Positions 18,512 to 26,931 of a DNA stretch of 64,000 nt are shown here, piece by piece. Within the stretch, counting starts at the first letter, position 1. The number at the start of each line of letters is the position of its first letter. The translations under genes and the position numbers were made by a program. Location: contig UQUN01000007.1 in the NCBI GenBank assembly GCA_900544175.1, positions 27,738 to 91,737 of the forward strand. The letters are read 5' to 3'. The notes under the pieces were generated by a model. It was not told where the DNA came from and did no database searches. It saw only the letters and a program-made list of their open reading frames with translations. Source of the stretch: an uncultured Alistipes sp. (GTDB lineage: Bacteria > Bacteroidota > Bacteroidia > Bacteroidales > UBA932).

Positions 18512-19456
18512 TCAATTGTCAATCAGACCGCGCCCAGTCTTCACCACATCTCCTGAATCAACCATCTTCCTCAGGATTCTGTCAAGCAGTCCGTTCACGA
18601 AAACCTTACTGTTTCTCGTACTGTAGAACTTTGATATATCCACATATTCATTGATTGTGACCTTGAGCGGTATGTTGGAAAAACGCACCGCCTCCGCAAT
18701 TCCCTGAACAATGAGAACAAGATCCGTCGTCACGACTCTGTCCGGATCCCAGTTGCTGGTATTCTCCACCACGATATCCATATATCTGCGATAGTTCACC
18801 ATTGCAGCCTTCAAAAGCTCGAATGCAAATTCCCTGTCATCATCCTTCAGGAACACCGATGGAAACGGCATTTCTCCCTGGGATCCGAGTACCTCGAGAT
18901 TACGGATGACCGTATTGAGCACGTACTCGAGATCATCTATCCAGAAAAGGGACATATCCTCAAGGAACGACTCCAGCGTCTCGTTGTCTTCAAATTCCTC
19001 CGAAAATATCCGGATGAACAGACGGCAGTCCTCTGCCAGCGAACTGGTCTCTGACGCCATATATTCCTTGAAATAATCTTTCTCGCTTATGGATGCGTAC
19101 ATCTTCTTAATGAAGAGCCCGAGGTCCTCTGTCCACATGAGGCCGTGATCCCCGCAGTACTTGAGAAAAGCCTTGTCCTGCTCCAGCCATGCAGAGACAC
19201 CGTTCTCCACGAACTTGCGGTTGGGATTACTTTCCTCCAGCGTAGGATTGAATTTCTTGAGACCCGTCTCTATCCTGGCTTCCGCGGCATTCCTGAGAGC
19301 CACGGCGGCATTGAGAATAAAATAATACAAGTGAAGAGTCTTCTCGCACGAATACTTCAGATTCTTCTCCGCTTCTATCAGAGAATCAGAGCCTGAAGCC
19401 ACCACACTATAAAGAACTTTAAAGACTTTTATCCTTATCAAACGTCGATTGAGCAT
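18512..19456 (-). CDS. nusB: Transcription antitermination factor NusB, long form
   Basis: 314 residues, about twice the proteobacterial NusB, as usual in Bacteroidetes. MLNRRLIRIKVFKVLYS matches the NusB N-terminal helix; the C-terminal NusB core contains WDPDRVVTTDLVLIVQGIAE and VTINEYVDISKFYSTRNSKVF.. style helices. The middle part is the Bacteroidetes insert. NusB binds boxA RNA with NusE for rRNA antitermination. First gene of the minus-strand run that extends to 9626. Confidence 0.93.
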   Translation of the reverse strand: MLNRRLIRIKVFKVLYSVVASGSDSLIEAEKNLKYSCEKTLHLYYFILNAAVALRNAAEARIETGLKKFNPTLEESNPNRKFVENGVSAWLEQDKAFLKYCGDHGLMWTEDLGLFIKKMYASISEKDYFKEYMASETSSLAEDCRLFIRIFSEEFEDNETLESFLEDMSLFWIDDLEYVLNTVIRNLEVLGSQGEMPFPSVFLKDDDREFAFELLKAAMVNYRRYMDIVVENTSNWDPDRVVTTDLVLIVQGIAEAVRFSNIPLKVTINEYVDISKFYSTRNSKVFVNGLLDRILRKMVDSGDVVKTGRGLIDN

Positions 19457-19508
19457 ACAATATTGTTAAAACATTTTGCAAATATAAGCTCAACATGAGA
19501 AAAAACTC

Positions 19509-19516
19509 TATATTTG
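19509..19516 (+). promoter_or_regulatory. Probable -7 box of the DUF3276 gene
   Basis: TATATTTG fits the Bacteroidetes TAnnTTTG element and lies 27 bp before the ATG at 19544, in the divergent gap to nusB. No well-spaced -33 TTG is visible. Confidence 0.45.
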
Positions 19517-19543
19517 TGTCAAATTTTGTAAAATTTAATAAAA

Positions 19544-19924
19544 ATGTACGCAGAAGATATTGATAATTCAACAGCTATGGAACGCAGCGGAGATGATGTG
19601 TACTCAAAACCGGTGCGCGCGGGAAAAAGGACATACTTTTTCGATGTGAAAGCGACCAAAGGCAACGACTTTTATCTTACCATCACGGAAAGTAAGAGAA
19701 GAATAGAAAAAGACGGCCGGTTCGCATACGACAAACACAAGATATTCCTCTACAAAGAGGATTTCGAAAAATTCTCACAGGGACTTCAGGAAGTCATTGC
19801 CTACATCAAGGAGAGATGCCCCGTAGTCGAGAGAACGGAGGATGACAGCCGGCACAGTGATTACAGCCACAAGGAGAGCGACGGCTCACAGCAGTTCTCC
19901 GATGTCAACTTCGAAGAGCTTTAA
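19544..19924 (+). CDS. DUF3276 / PUR-alpha-like nucleic-acid-binding protein
   Basis: 126 residues. The core GKRTYFFDVKATKGNDFYLT, ITESKRR, HKIFLYKEDFEKF and IAYIKE is the single PUR repeat of the bacterial DUF3276 family. Such proteins form dimers with a PUR-alpha-like fold that binds nucleic acid. The tail is acidic and Ser/His-rich. Transcribed divergently from nusB. Confidence 0.9.
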   Translation: MYAEDIDNSTAMERSGDDVYSKPVRAGKRTYFFDVKATKGNDFYLTITESKRRIEKDGRFAYDKHKIFLYKEDFEKFSQGLQEVIAYIKERCPVVERTEDDSRHSDYSHKESDGSQQFSDVNFEEL

Positions 19925-19928
19925 CAGT

Positions 19929-19954
19929 CTGAGGACAGGCGAGCCTGTCCTCAG
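19929..19954. terminator. Hairpin between convergent genes
   Basis: CTGAGGACAG (19929-19938) pairs with CTGTCCTCAG (19945-19954). It overlaps the stop codon of the minus-strand SDR gene. No long T-tract follows on either side, so intrinsic termination is likely but not certain. Confidence 0.5.
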
Positions 19955-20706
19955 AACATATCCTTATAAGGTCTGAAAAAACGGCCTCCCCAATTCCACA
20001 GCGGAGAAGGTATCAGGCGCATTACAAATCCAAGAGCTGCCCAGCGTCCGTCTATCACCGCTGTTTTTCTATTACGCCCGATCGCACGTACAATCAGTGC
20101 AGCGGCCTTTTCTTTCCTTATGGTCATTGGAAAATGCCGACCATGTATAAAGTCAGTATCAACAAACCCAGGCTTTATAACCGTAAACCGGACATTGACA
20201 CCGCGTATAGCGGCAAGCTGCCTGAGCGATTGCGCATAAAAGGCCTCGAATCTCTTGGTTGCCGAGTATGCCGGACAGACACCGAGAGGCAGTATTGAAG
20301 CGACCGATGATATCACCGCCAGATGCCCTTTCCTGCCGCTTCCGGCCCAGTAATTGAACAGCCATATGGCACAACGCACGAATCCCTTTGCATTCACATC
20401 CACCTGACCAAGCTCAAGCGAGGGTTCCAGGACAGTGTTGGTATGACCGTAACCTGACGAGTACAGGCAGATGTCCACACCTCCCATCTCATCCACCAGT
20501 GCGGCAAGAGAATCTGCGGCGTCATCGGCCGAGACATCGAAAACCTTCATATGGACATCACTTCCTGCCCTCTCCACGATATCTTTGAGCAGGTTCTCCC
20601 GCCGGCCGGTCACACCGACTTTATGTCCTTGACTGATGTATATCTCGGCAACCGCTCTGCCTATACCGGACGTGGCCCCTATCACTATTATATTCTTACT
20701 GTCCAT
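19951..20706 (-). CDS. SDR family oxidoreductase
   Basis: 251 residues. NAD(P)-binding motif GATSGIG at 9-15, NN-type strand region, catalytic Ser in VISSVAS and YSATK (Tyr-x-x-x-Lys). Ends with an FRPYKDMF tail. Short-chain dehydrogenases reduce or oxidise carbonyl/hydroxyl groups; the substrate is not predictable. Its start overlaps the upstream TetR-type gene by 11 bp, so it is probably controlled with or by that regulator. Confidence 0.88.
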   Translation of the reverse strand: MDSKNIIVIGATSGIGRAVAEIYISQGHKVGVTGRRENLLKDIVERAGSDVHMKVFDVSADDAADSLAALVDEMGGVDICLYSSGYGHTNTVLEPSLELGQVDVNAKGFVRCAIWLFNYWAGSGRKGHLAVISSVASILPLGVCPAYSATKRFEAFYAQSLRQLAAIRGVNVRFTVIKPGFVDTDFIHGRHFPMTIRKEKAAALIVRAIGRNRKTAVIDGRWAALGFVMRLIPSPLWNWGGRFFRPYKDMF

Positions 20707-21454
20707 ATTTCCCCAGCATATTCACCAAATCCTCCTCCGATATCTCAAGAACATCGGATATCGTACCGGTGTCGATCCCTTTCTCCGCCATCCTACGGGC
20801 CGTCTCCACCGTGCGGCTGTCCGCATAACCGTCCTGCAGACAGGCAAACACCCTGCCGACTATCCACCTGAGCAGTTTTGCGAAACCGGCCCGGCCGCTT
20901 TCCGTATTGAGGTCAATCCCACAGAAAGTGGATTTGTCCTTGTGCATATACAGATAGTATACTCCGGCAATCAGCAACGCCGTAATTCCACGTATGTCAA
21001 TACCGGAATCCTTGAATATCTTGGAATAATAAACCAGAAGGGCCTCGTTTTCCATTTCCTTGAGTCCGGCAAGTCTTGAAGCAGCTTCCGAATCCGACTT
21101 CAGTTCCCAGGCAAGCACATCCCTTGTAAACTTTGATTCGTACAGCATTTTTGCCAGTTTCAAAACAGTCTGTATATAGTATTCTTCCGGTCCCTCCTTG
21201 TTTATATCCTTATACGGCAGCTTACCTGCAACCCAGAAATCCTTATCACTTATATACTCGTATATCAAGTCATCAATGGAAGTATACCTGTTGTAAAACA
21301 CAGGACTCTCTATATTGGCCTCGGCCATAAGCATATTGGCCGTTATCTTCAACAGCCCCTCCCTCTCCACAAGTTTGTCCATGGCCGTCGAGATGGCATT
21401 CTCAACCTGTAAATTAGTTCTTCTTATTCTTTTCTTCTCTTTTTTTGCTTCCAT
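20696..21454 (-). CDS. TetR/AcrR family transcriptional regulator
   Basis: 252 residues from the ATG at 21454 (MEAKKEKKRIRRTNLQVENA); the frame is open further upstream but the basic N-terminus fits this start. The helix-turn-helix is LLKITANMLMAEANIESPVFYNRYTS with the Tyr-rich end typical of TetR. The rest is a helical ligand-binding domain. The 11-bp overlap with the SDR gene suggests the SDR gene as target or partner (inference). Confidence 0.82.
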   Translation of the reverse strand: MEAKKEKKRIRRTNLQVENAISTAMDKLVEREGLLKITANMLMAEANIESPVFYNRYTSIDDLIYEYISDKDFWVAGKLPYKDINKEGPEEYYIQTVLKLAKMLYESKFTRDVLAWELKSDSEAASRLAGLKEMENEALLVYYSKIFKDSGIDIRGITALLIAGVYYLYMHKDKSTFCGIDLNTESGRAGFAKLLRWIVGRVFACLQDGYADSRTVETARRMAEKGIDTGTISDVLEISEEDLVNMLGKYGQ

Positions 21455-21520
21455 ATGCATCGATTTTATACAGTACAAATATATAAACAGAATTCCACTG
21501 CTGCAAATTTATCCATATCC

Positions 21521-21722
21521 TCAAGCCGTCTTCCGATAGCTGAGAGCACGGCCCACGTGCCGAAGAAGGCATCAAACCCGAGCAGGGCGAGGAGCTGTGT
21601 GCCGAGGTCGGCCAGAGTGCTGCCCTGAAGGTAGACGCCGCGGAGCATCTCGATGAAGTAGCGGGGCGGGTTCAGCCATGTCAGGACCTGAGCCCAGCGG
21701 GGCATGGAGGATATGGGTGTGG
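21521..21722 (-). pseudogene. 3' remnant of an ABC-2 type transporter permease
   Basis: Minus-strand translation gives PISSMPRWAQVLTWLNPPRY, FIEMLRGVYLQGSTLADL and LLALLGFDAFFGTWAVLS, the usual end of ABC-2 permeases. One base shift later gives YRKTA and a stop at 21523-21521, the normal family ending. So only the last about 65 codons survive, with a frameshift. Its 5' end is cut where the EamA gene ends. Confidence 0.75.
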
Positions 21723-22622
21723 GGAGAAATTGACAATCCCCACCCCGAGGAAGACCAGCACCGCAGCCACTCCCTTGGCCCACGTCATCGTGTCCATGCC
21801 GGCGGCAAGGCTGATGCACATGGCCACCACCGGCTGCACGTAGGAGTACATGCACACTAACATGGGCTTCAGGCGCTTCTGCCCTATGGGTATGAGGAAA
21901 TAGGAGATGAAGGTCGCGCACACCACGACGAAGAGCACCTGCCACACGATGGCCGGGGTCATTGACTGGAAATCCGTCCGCAGCAGGCCGGGTGCGAACG
22001 GCAGGGCATACACGGTGGAAAATACGAACATCCACTTCATGAAGGTGATAACGCTGTATTTCCGGATAAGCGGCTTGAAAATGCCCACGTAGCAGGCAAA
22101 ACTCAGGGTATTGACGAACATCAGCAACACTCCTACGAGGGTGGTCCTGTCCGCCCCTCCCGTAGAGCCGACCGAGTTCAGCACGATGAACAGCACCCCG
22201 GAGAAACTGACAGCCAGTCCGATAATCCCGTGAGCCGTAATCCGGTCCCTGAGCGCGATGGCCGCCACTATCATCGTCATCACCGGGGTCATCAGGCTCA
22301 GCACCGAGGCATCCACGGCGGTAATCATGGTTATCGCCTCCAAAAACGAGAACTGCGTCAGAAACAACCCCAACATCGACGCCAGCGCAATCTTCCACAG
22401 GTCCCTCACCTCCACCCTCTCCTTGATGCGGGTCACCGTCGAGGCTATGCAGAAAAGCAGCAGAGCCCCGACCGAGCGCAGCAGGAACAGCGACATCGGC
22501 GACACATTGCCGTCATTGGCAATGTTCTTGCAGAAAATTATATTGAACCCGAATATTAGGTAAGCCGTAAAGCAGGCCAGATTCCCGGTCAATGTATCTG
22601 TATCTTTGGTTGCAGTTCTCAT
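21681..22622 (-). CDS. EamA/DMT-superfamily transporter with altered C-terminus
   Basis: 313 residues with about ten membrane helices in two EamA repeats (e.g. LACFTAYLIFGFNIIFCKNI and GVLLMFVNTLSFACYVGIF). These proteins usually export small metabolites. The last membrane helix (GVAAVLVFLGVGIVNFS) is followed by HPYPPCPAGLRS, which is out-of-frame reading of the dead ABC-permease sequence. The gene therefore lost its own last few codons in the rearrangement but keeps all helices; it may still work. Confidence 0.85.
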   Translation of the reverse strand: MRTATKDTDTLTGNLACFTAYLIFGFNIIFCKNIANDGNVSPMSLFLLRSVGALLLFCIASTVTRIKERVEVRDLWKIALASMLGLFLTQFSFLEAITMITAVDASVLSLMTPVMTMIVAAIALRDRITAHGIIGLAVSFSGVLFIVLNSVGSTGGADRTTLVGVLLMFVNTLSFACYVGIFKPLIRKYSVITFMKWMFVFSTVYALPFAPGLLRTDFQSMTPAIVWQVLFVVVCATFISYFLIPIGQKRLKPMLVCMYSYVQPVVAMCISLAAGMDTMTWAKGVAAVLVFLGVGIVNFSPHPYPPCPAGLRS

Positions 22623-22814
22623 CTCTCGCTATTGCTGAAAACGGCCGCAAAAATACATATACTCGCTCAATTGTAGACGGATTTCGAAAGAATCAATAGG
22701 TCTTTGCAACGGAATGCTGAGTACTGTAGAACAGCAAGGCGCGAGAGCATTAGAAAAATCTCAACTTTTTACCGCAAAACGGCAAATACATTTCAGCAAC
22801 TCACATTTTTGTGA

Positions 22815-22822
22815 TATATTTG
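22815..22822 (+). promoter_or_regulatory. Probable -7 box of hicAB
   Basis: TATATTTG (TAnnTTTG type) 27 bp before the hicA ATG at 22850. Confidence 0.45.
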
Positions 22823-22849
22823 CATTGTCAAACAAAACATCTAAGTTCT

Positions 22850-23035
22850 ATGAAATGGAATGAATTTGCGAAATTAGCAAGAAGCAGAGGGTGGTACTGC
22901 TACCGGAGCGGCGGCAACCACGACATTTACCGACATCCCGAGCGGAGCGGTTCCCTCGTAATAGAGCGGCACTGGTCTCAGGAAATAAGGCCCGGACTAA
23001 TGAAAAGATTGATGAAACAGATAGGGGAAGAATGA
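22850..23035 (+). CDS. hicA: HicA-type mRNA interferase toxin
   Basis: 61 residues from the ATG at 22850 (MKWNEFAKLARSRGWYCYR). The double-stranded-RNA-binding-like fold is recognisable, with the catalytic His in GGNHDIYRHP and the C-terminal RPGLMKRLMKQIG. HicA cleaves mRNA until neutralised by HicB. The hicB gene starts 25 bp downstream. The longer frame from 22811 includes the promoter box and is rejected. Confidence 0.88.
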   Translation: MKWNEFAKLARSRGWYCYRSGGNHDIYRHPERSGSLVIERHWSQEIRPGLMKRLMKQIGEE

Positions 23036-23060
23036 TTCCCATATCTAAGACAAAAAGGAT

Positions 23061-23465
23061 ATGAAAAAGACATTGGCTATTATTGAGAAAGACGAGAACG
23101 GATACGGCATTTATACCCCTGACCTGAAGGACACGGTCATTAGCGGTTCAGGGATGAGTGTAGAAGATGCAAAAGCAGACTTTCTGACCGCTTACAAAGA
23201 AGTCCTGAACAGCTACACCGAGAATGGGGAGGCAGTTCCTGACGAGCTGAAGGACCTGGCATTTGAGTACAAATATGACGTGTCGGCCTTCTTCAACCAG
23301 TTCGACTGTATCAACGCATCAAAGTTTGCGGCACTCGCCGGGATATCTCCGTCACTGATGAGACATTACAAATCAGGCGACCAGTACATCTCTGAGAAGC
23401 AGCTGGAGAAGATTGAAAGAGCGGCCCACGAATTAGGCCGCAGGCTTCTGGCCATTTCCATGTGA
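23061..23465 (+). CDS. hicB: HicB-type antitoxin with HTH domain
   Basis: 134 residues. N-terminal HicB fold (LAIIEKDENGYGIYTPDL; SVEDAKADFLTAYKEVLNSY), then a C-terminal helix-turn-helix (INASKFAALAGISPSLMRHYK). The domain order means it can bind HicA and repress its own operon. Followed by a strong terminator, so the unit is hicA-hicB only. Confidence 0.9.
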   Translation: MKKTLAIIEKDENGYGIYTPDLKDTVISGSGMSVEDAKADFLTAYKEVLNSYTENGEAVPDELKDLAFEYKYDVSAFFNQFDCINASKFAALAGISPSLMRHYKSGDQYISEKQLEKIERAAHELGRRLLAISM

Positions 23466-23496
23466 TGTTTTGTTTGACGACTTCATCTATGGATGC

Positions 23497-23526
23497 AGCC
23501 CCGGACAATCAAGCCCGGGGCTTTTT
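23497..23526 (+). terminator. Rho-independent terminator after hicB
   Basis: AGCCCCGG (23497-23504) pairs with CCGGGGCT (23515-23522), followed by a T-tract to 23526. Confidence 0.9.
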
Positions 23527-23963
23527 CAGTTCATGCTTTCATATGATCTGAAACTCATCATGGCGAGGACGAAGCTGAGCGAGATTATGTACATCTTCTT
23601 CGCTGCCTTAGCTTCATCCGTCATTCCCTCTATTCCCTTTATTACTCTCTCAAAATCATCATCCTCATTTACTCCCCCATTTACATCCTCATTGCCTTTC
23701 CCTACTATAAAGCAAGTTATTGAAAACTAAGGATATGGAATTATTAGCAGCAATCCATTGCGGGCTTCCAAAACCTAATCTTTGGCATTCTGATATCATG
23801 CGAAGTATTCCGCTTCCCACGATTTCCACATATTTGCGAATCAGACAACAATGGGCTATATCTGGGTTCCTACCGAGCCACCGAAGGATGAGGTTTCGAC
23901 AAAGTATTAACCGTTATGCCCTCAGGTAAAGTTCCCGGATTGATAATTTCTAATCTGCCAGCA
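23527..23963. other. Intergenic region, no gene supported
   Basis: Between the hicB terminator and the Fic gene. A 65-codon frame from 23735 (MELLAAIHCGLPKPNLWHSD...) and a second frame with GYIWVPTEPPKDEVSTKY near 23850-23906 both look faintly protein-like, which suggests a frameshifted remnant, but I recognise neither. Confidence 0.3.
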
Positions 23964-23999
23964 TACAATACTTTGGTAAATTTTTACCGAAGTATTGTA
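23964..23999. repeat. 17-bp-arm palindrome 3' of the Fic gene
   Basis: TACAATACTTTGGTAAA (23964-23980) and TTTACCGAAGTATTGTA (23983-23999) are inverted repeats with one mismatch and a 2-bp centre. It lies 29 bp past the Fic stop (minus strand). It could be an AT-rich terminator or a protein-binding operator. Confidence 0.7.
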
Positions 24000-24027
24000 C
24001 GAAATATGACAGCAAGGACACCAATTG

Positions 24028-25107
24028 TTACTGCGTCACAAACACTCTCCAGCTGCCATCCTTCCCGCCTCGCTCAACGTATTTTTTCTTTATGAGTTGA
24101 TCGAGCAGTTTCTGAATGGCAGCGATGCTGATGCCTGCGATTTCTTTCATATCGGCCAAAGTAAGTGTCGGTTCTGTTCGCATAGCATTCAGAATCTTTG
24201 TATAATTGGGGGTTCGGAATGCAATGCGCTCTCCATCATACCACCACACATTTTCATTCTTTTCGCTTACAAACAATACATCGTTATAAACCTCTGTCGC
24301 AACCAAATTATTGAAATATTTCAAAAATGGACGAATATCCTTAATCTCTGCGTGAGCCCCATCACCAGGGACAGGACCGACTTCAAGATCGGCTTGATGC
24401 AGAGCCTCCAGATATTCACTCTTCTTGCGACTGCGAACAACGACCATCGGATAATTATGGCGAGCTAGAATAAAGTTTACCATCAGCCTAGCAATACGGC
24501 CATTCCCATCCTCAAAGGGATGAATGCGTATATAGCGGTAATGAAATAACGCTGCCAACTCCACAGGAGAGAGTTTTCCTTCTTGCTCCGCCTTGTTATA
24601 CCAATCCACCAAGTCTGCCATCAGGCCGGGTGTTTCTTCTGGCGAAGCATACTCAAACCTATCACCGTATCGTGTAATGACACTATTGGGTCTTCTCTTA
24701 TACTGACCAGCGTGTATTACATAACTTGTCTGCACGGTGCCGGGAAGATTTCGATATACAGTGTAGTCCTCACGAAGCAGAGTCTTGTGTAAAGTTCTGA
24801 TAAAATTCTGAGTCAAAGGAGTTTCTTTCAATCTCGCTTCTTCAGTCATCATACGAAGGCCAACGTTACTTGCTGCCATCTCCTGCACATCACGCACATC
24901 TGCCTCACCAATCACTTTACCAAAGAGCAACAAAATTTCCGTTTGACCATAGGTCAGTGTATTACCCTCAATATGGTTGCTGTTGTAGTTGAAGTCCACT
25001 GTAAAACGACGGCTAAGCCTTTCTCTATCCTTATCGGATAACGGTTGCAACTCCTGCCACGCAGCCAATGCTTTCTTAATATTTAGGTATTTCATACGCC
25101 TGAGCAT
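24028..25107 (-). CDS. Fic/DOC family protein with N-terminal inhibitory motif and C-terminal winged helix
   Basis: 359 residues. N-terminal class II inhibitory motif Ser43-x-x-x-Glu47-Gly48 (SNHIEGN), the Fic active site HPFEDGNGR at 196-204 with catalytic His196, and a C-terminal winged-helix region (LTLADMKEIAGISIAAIQKLL). Fic proteins transfer AMP from ATP to target hydroxyls; the inhibitory Glu blocks ATP binding until relieved. It stands alone after hicAB and before a toxin remnant in what looks like a defence/toxin island. The start could also be the Met at residue 5. Confidence 0.9.
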   Translation of the reverse strand: MLRRMKYLNIKKALAAWQELQPLSDKDRERLSRRFTVDFNYNSNHIEGNTLTYGQTEILLLFGKVIGEADVRDVQEMAASNVGLRMMTEEARLKETPLTQNFIRTLHKTLLREDYTVYRNLPGTVQTSYVIHAGQYKRRPNSVITRYGDRFEYASPEETPGLMADLVDWYNKAEQEGKLSPVELAALFHYRYIRIHPFEDGNGRIARLMVNFILARHNYPMVVVRSRKKSEYLEALHQADLEVGPVPGDGAHAEIKDIRPFLKYFNNLVATEVYNDVLFVSEKNENVWWYDGERIAFRTPNYTKILNAMRTEPTLTLADMKEIAGISIAAIQKLLDQLIKKKYVERGGKDGSWRVFVTQ

Positions 25108-25146
25108 TTATTATCAACGATGCGAATATACAAAAAGTTTTAATAT

Positions 25147-25164
25147 GGTTGTACAGATACAACC
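25147..25164. promoter_or_regulatory. Palindrome upstream of the Fic gene, possible operator
   Basis: GGTTGTA (25147-25153) and TACAACC (25158-25164), centre CAGA, about 40 bp before the Fic start, just upstream of a TATATTCG box on the minus strand. The Fic protein's winged helix is a candidate binder. Confidence 0.45.
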
Positions 25165-25530
25165 TTTTATAGTTTTTTGACAGCATATTGGATAGTAAGA
25201 TCAGAGAATTATCGTGCAGAGTTTGCCCTTGATGTCCTGTAGATAAGGAGCATCCAGCGGCTTCCGGTTTCGTCTATATTATATAATACGGATCAGTAGA
25301 AATTAAGTGTGGATAAATTTTTGTCGGTGTACAACTGCATGCTGTGCAGCACCTTGTTTTTGTATATTATTGATTATAAAACCATTATAAAACACAACTG
25401 ATCTTTTCGCCATGTTTTTTCAGGTCAGGAAGAGCACGATTCTTTCTCAATCATCTGTATGACAGTAAGTTGCAAAACAGCAGTGCGCTCCTGCCTACCG
25501 TTGCTGCCGGGCTGTCTTCGCCAATGGCCT
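25165..25530. other. Intergenic region with a possible minus-strand protein remnant
   Basis: At about 25265-25202 on the minus strand the frame NRKPLDAPYLQDIKGKL ends in a stop and reads like a protein C-terminus of unknown family, possibly the tail of the toxin or regulator whose N-terminal part survives at 25531-25812. The rest is AT-rich without a recognisable feature. Confidence 0.3.
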
Positions 25531-25812
25531 TTATTCATGTCTCCGAAGCGGTATCCAGTCCCGTCCGTTTAATCGGACTGCGTTTTGCAAATCTTTCGTA
25601 AACACATCCCTGACGAATACGGAAAAAGCCTTGCGCAGCATTTTCAACTGCTTCTTTGTCAAATCCCCTTCAAGAGCGAAGAAGCTCCTGTCTATGGCCA
25701 GGTCCATATCCTCAGAGAATCGGAAAATCAGATTCCAGATTTTGGACAGGGACGATCCGCCTTTAAACACCAACGCATGGGCATAAGGCAGTGTAAATAC
25801 ACTTGACGGGCA
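25531..25812 (-). pseudogene. Remnant of an AbiEii/AbiGii-type nucleotidyltransferase toxin
   Basis: The frame contains LVFKGGSSLSKIWNLIFRFS then EDMDLAIDRSFF, the nucleotidyltransferase signature of AbiEii toxins (GG(S/T)SLSK plus SEDMDL). Only about 90 codons remain of the usual 250-300; a stop lies upstream at 25813-25815 and the C-terminal part is missing. No AbiEi-type antitoxin gene is visible. The remnant abuts the phosphoesterase gene by about 20 bp. Confidence 0.75.
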
Positions 25813-25833
25813 TTCGCACCTTCACCGGCGGCC

Positions 25834-26931
25834 TTACCGGAGCGAGACAGTAACGGAGGAACCCCAGACAAGGGAGGCGCCGCCGTCAGTGTTCCATAAA
25901 CATTCGCGGGCGGTGAGGCGGCCTGTCGCGGTGTCCAGTACGACCACTATGTACGAGAGCAGGGTCTCGTCCTGCGCCGAAAACTCCCCCTTCATGGGAG
26001 AATCCACCCTGATGACCGGCAGGGCGACGGTGCTGTCCACCCCGTGCCAGGTGTAGAACTCATTGTAGTTGCAGTCGCCGTGGAAATACGCCTTTATCTC
26101 CGGATGCCCGGCGATGAAACGCTCCAGGGCACGCCAGTTTCCCGACGGCAGGCTGTCGATGCTCCCGACGGCGCAAGTGTCGGACAGCAGGTTCTCGAAG
26201 CGGTCCGCGGGATTGATGTCATAGGGACAATGGGGGTTGGTGAAATGCTTTGCGTCCGCTCCAGGAGGATCATGTGTGAACAGCAGCACGGGAAGGTCAT
26301 CTCCTGCCGTCACGGCACTGCCGTACCACTCCCGCATGCACGAGTCAGGCCACATGCCCATGAACACGAAGCGTACGCTGTCTACGACAAATGTGTAATG
26401 CGTCCTGTCCGTCCCATAATCGAAAGTCTCCGCACTGACCGTAGTATCCGGATGCATCATCATATCGTAGATACCTGCAGCACTGGAGGCATCCCGCTCA
26501 GGGCACATCGGCTTCGGATATCCGATGGCATTGGAGATGTCGTGATTGCCTGGGACAAGGTACAGGCGGTCCAGGTATTCCGCCCAGTCCCGGAGAAACT
26601 GCCTCCACGATGCCGACGCCGGCTGTACTCCGCTCTCCATCCTGTTGGCGATATCCCCGGTACAGACGATGAAGTCGGGCTTTCCGAACACTCTGCCCCC
26701 GCCTGCCCCGCCGTCATCCGGCAGTACCGCATTTTCCAGAAGGCCGAACGACCGCAGCATCGCCCGGCTCACCGAGTCTGCCGGAACACTCTCCGCACCG
26801 CGGAACTCCCTGTCTATGCCGTAATGCAGGTCGGAGCAGTACACAAAACGGAGAATTTCCCCGTCCTGCGCCCCAACACAGCCGCAGAACAGGGAAATAC
26901 TCACTAACACTAACATTAACCTTTTTACCAT
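25834..26931 (-). CDS. Secreted calcineurin-like metallophosphoesterase
   Basis: 365 residues with lipoprotein-like signal (LVSISLFCGCVGAQ). All metallophosphoesterase blocks are present: YCSDLHYG, CTGDIAN, VPGNHDIS, FTHDPPG and FHGDCNYN (the last replaces the usual GHxH with a variant). Probably hydrolyses phosphate esters outside the cytoplasm. It overlaps the lamin-tail gene by 7 bp, and that gene is 27 bp after a porin gene of the phosphate-selective type, so the three form one operon. Confidence 0.85.
   Translation of the reverse strand: MVKRLMLVLVSISLFCGCVGAQDGEILRFVYCSDLHYGIDREFRGAESVPADSVSRAMLRSFGLLENAVLPDDGGAGGGRVFGKPDFIVCTGDIANRMESGVQPASASWRQFLRDWAEYLDRLYLVPGNHDISNAIGYPKPMCPERDASSAAGIYDMMMHPDTTVSAETFDYGTDRTHYTFVVDSVRFVFMGMWPDSCMREWYGSAVTAGDDLPVLLFTHDPPGADAKHFTNPHCPYDINPADRFENLLSDTCAVGSIDSLPSGNWRALERFIAGHPEIKAYFHGDCNYNEFYTWHGVDSTVALPVIRVDSPMKGEFSAQDETLLSYIVVVLDTATGRLTARECLWNTDGGASLVWGSSVTVSLR

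Noticed and set aside
21723..22398. Minus-strand frame overlapping EamA beyond the permease remnant
   Set aside because: Only the part after 21722 reads as ABC permease; the rest is a shifted reading of the EamA gene.
23470..23730. 86-codon plus-strand frame after hicB
   Set aside because: It begins inside the terminator region, has biased Ser/Pro content and no family or start signal.
25441..25511. Similarity of GCGCTCCTGCCTACCGTTGC to a segment near 30572
   Set aside because: The shared stretch is short and gapped (GCTCCTGC..TACCGTT); too weak to call a repeat.
26044..26907. 287-codon frame opposite the metallophosphoesterase
   Set aside because: Shadow of a clear metallophosphoesterase.
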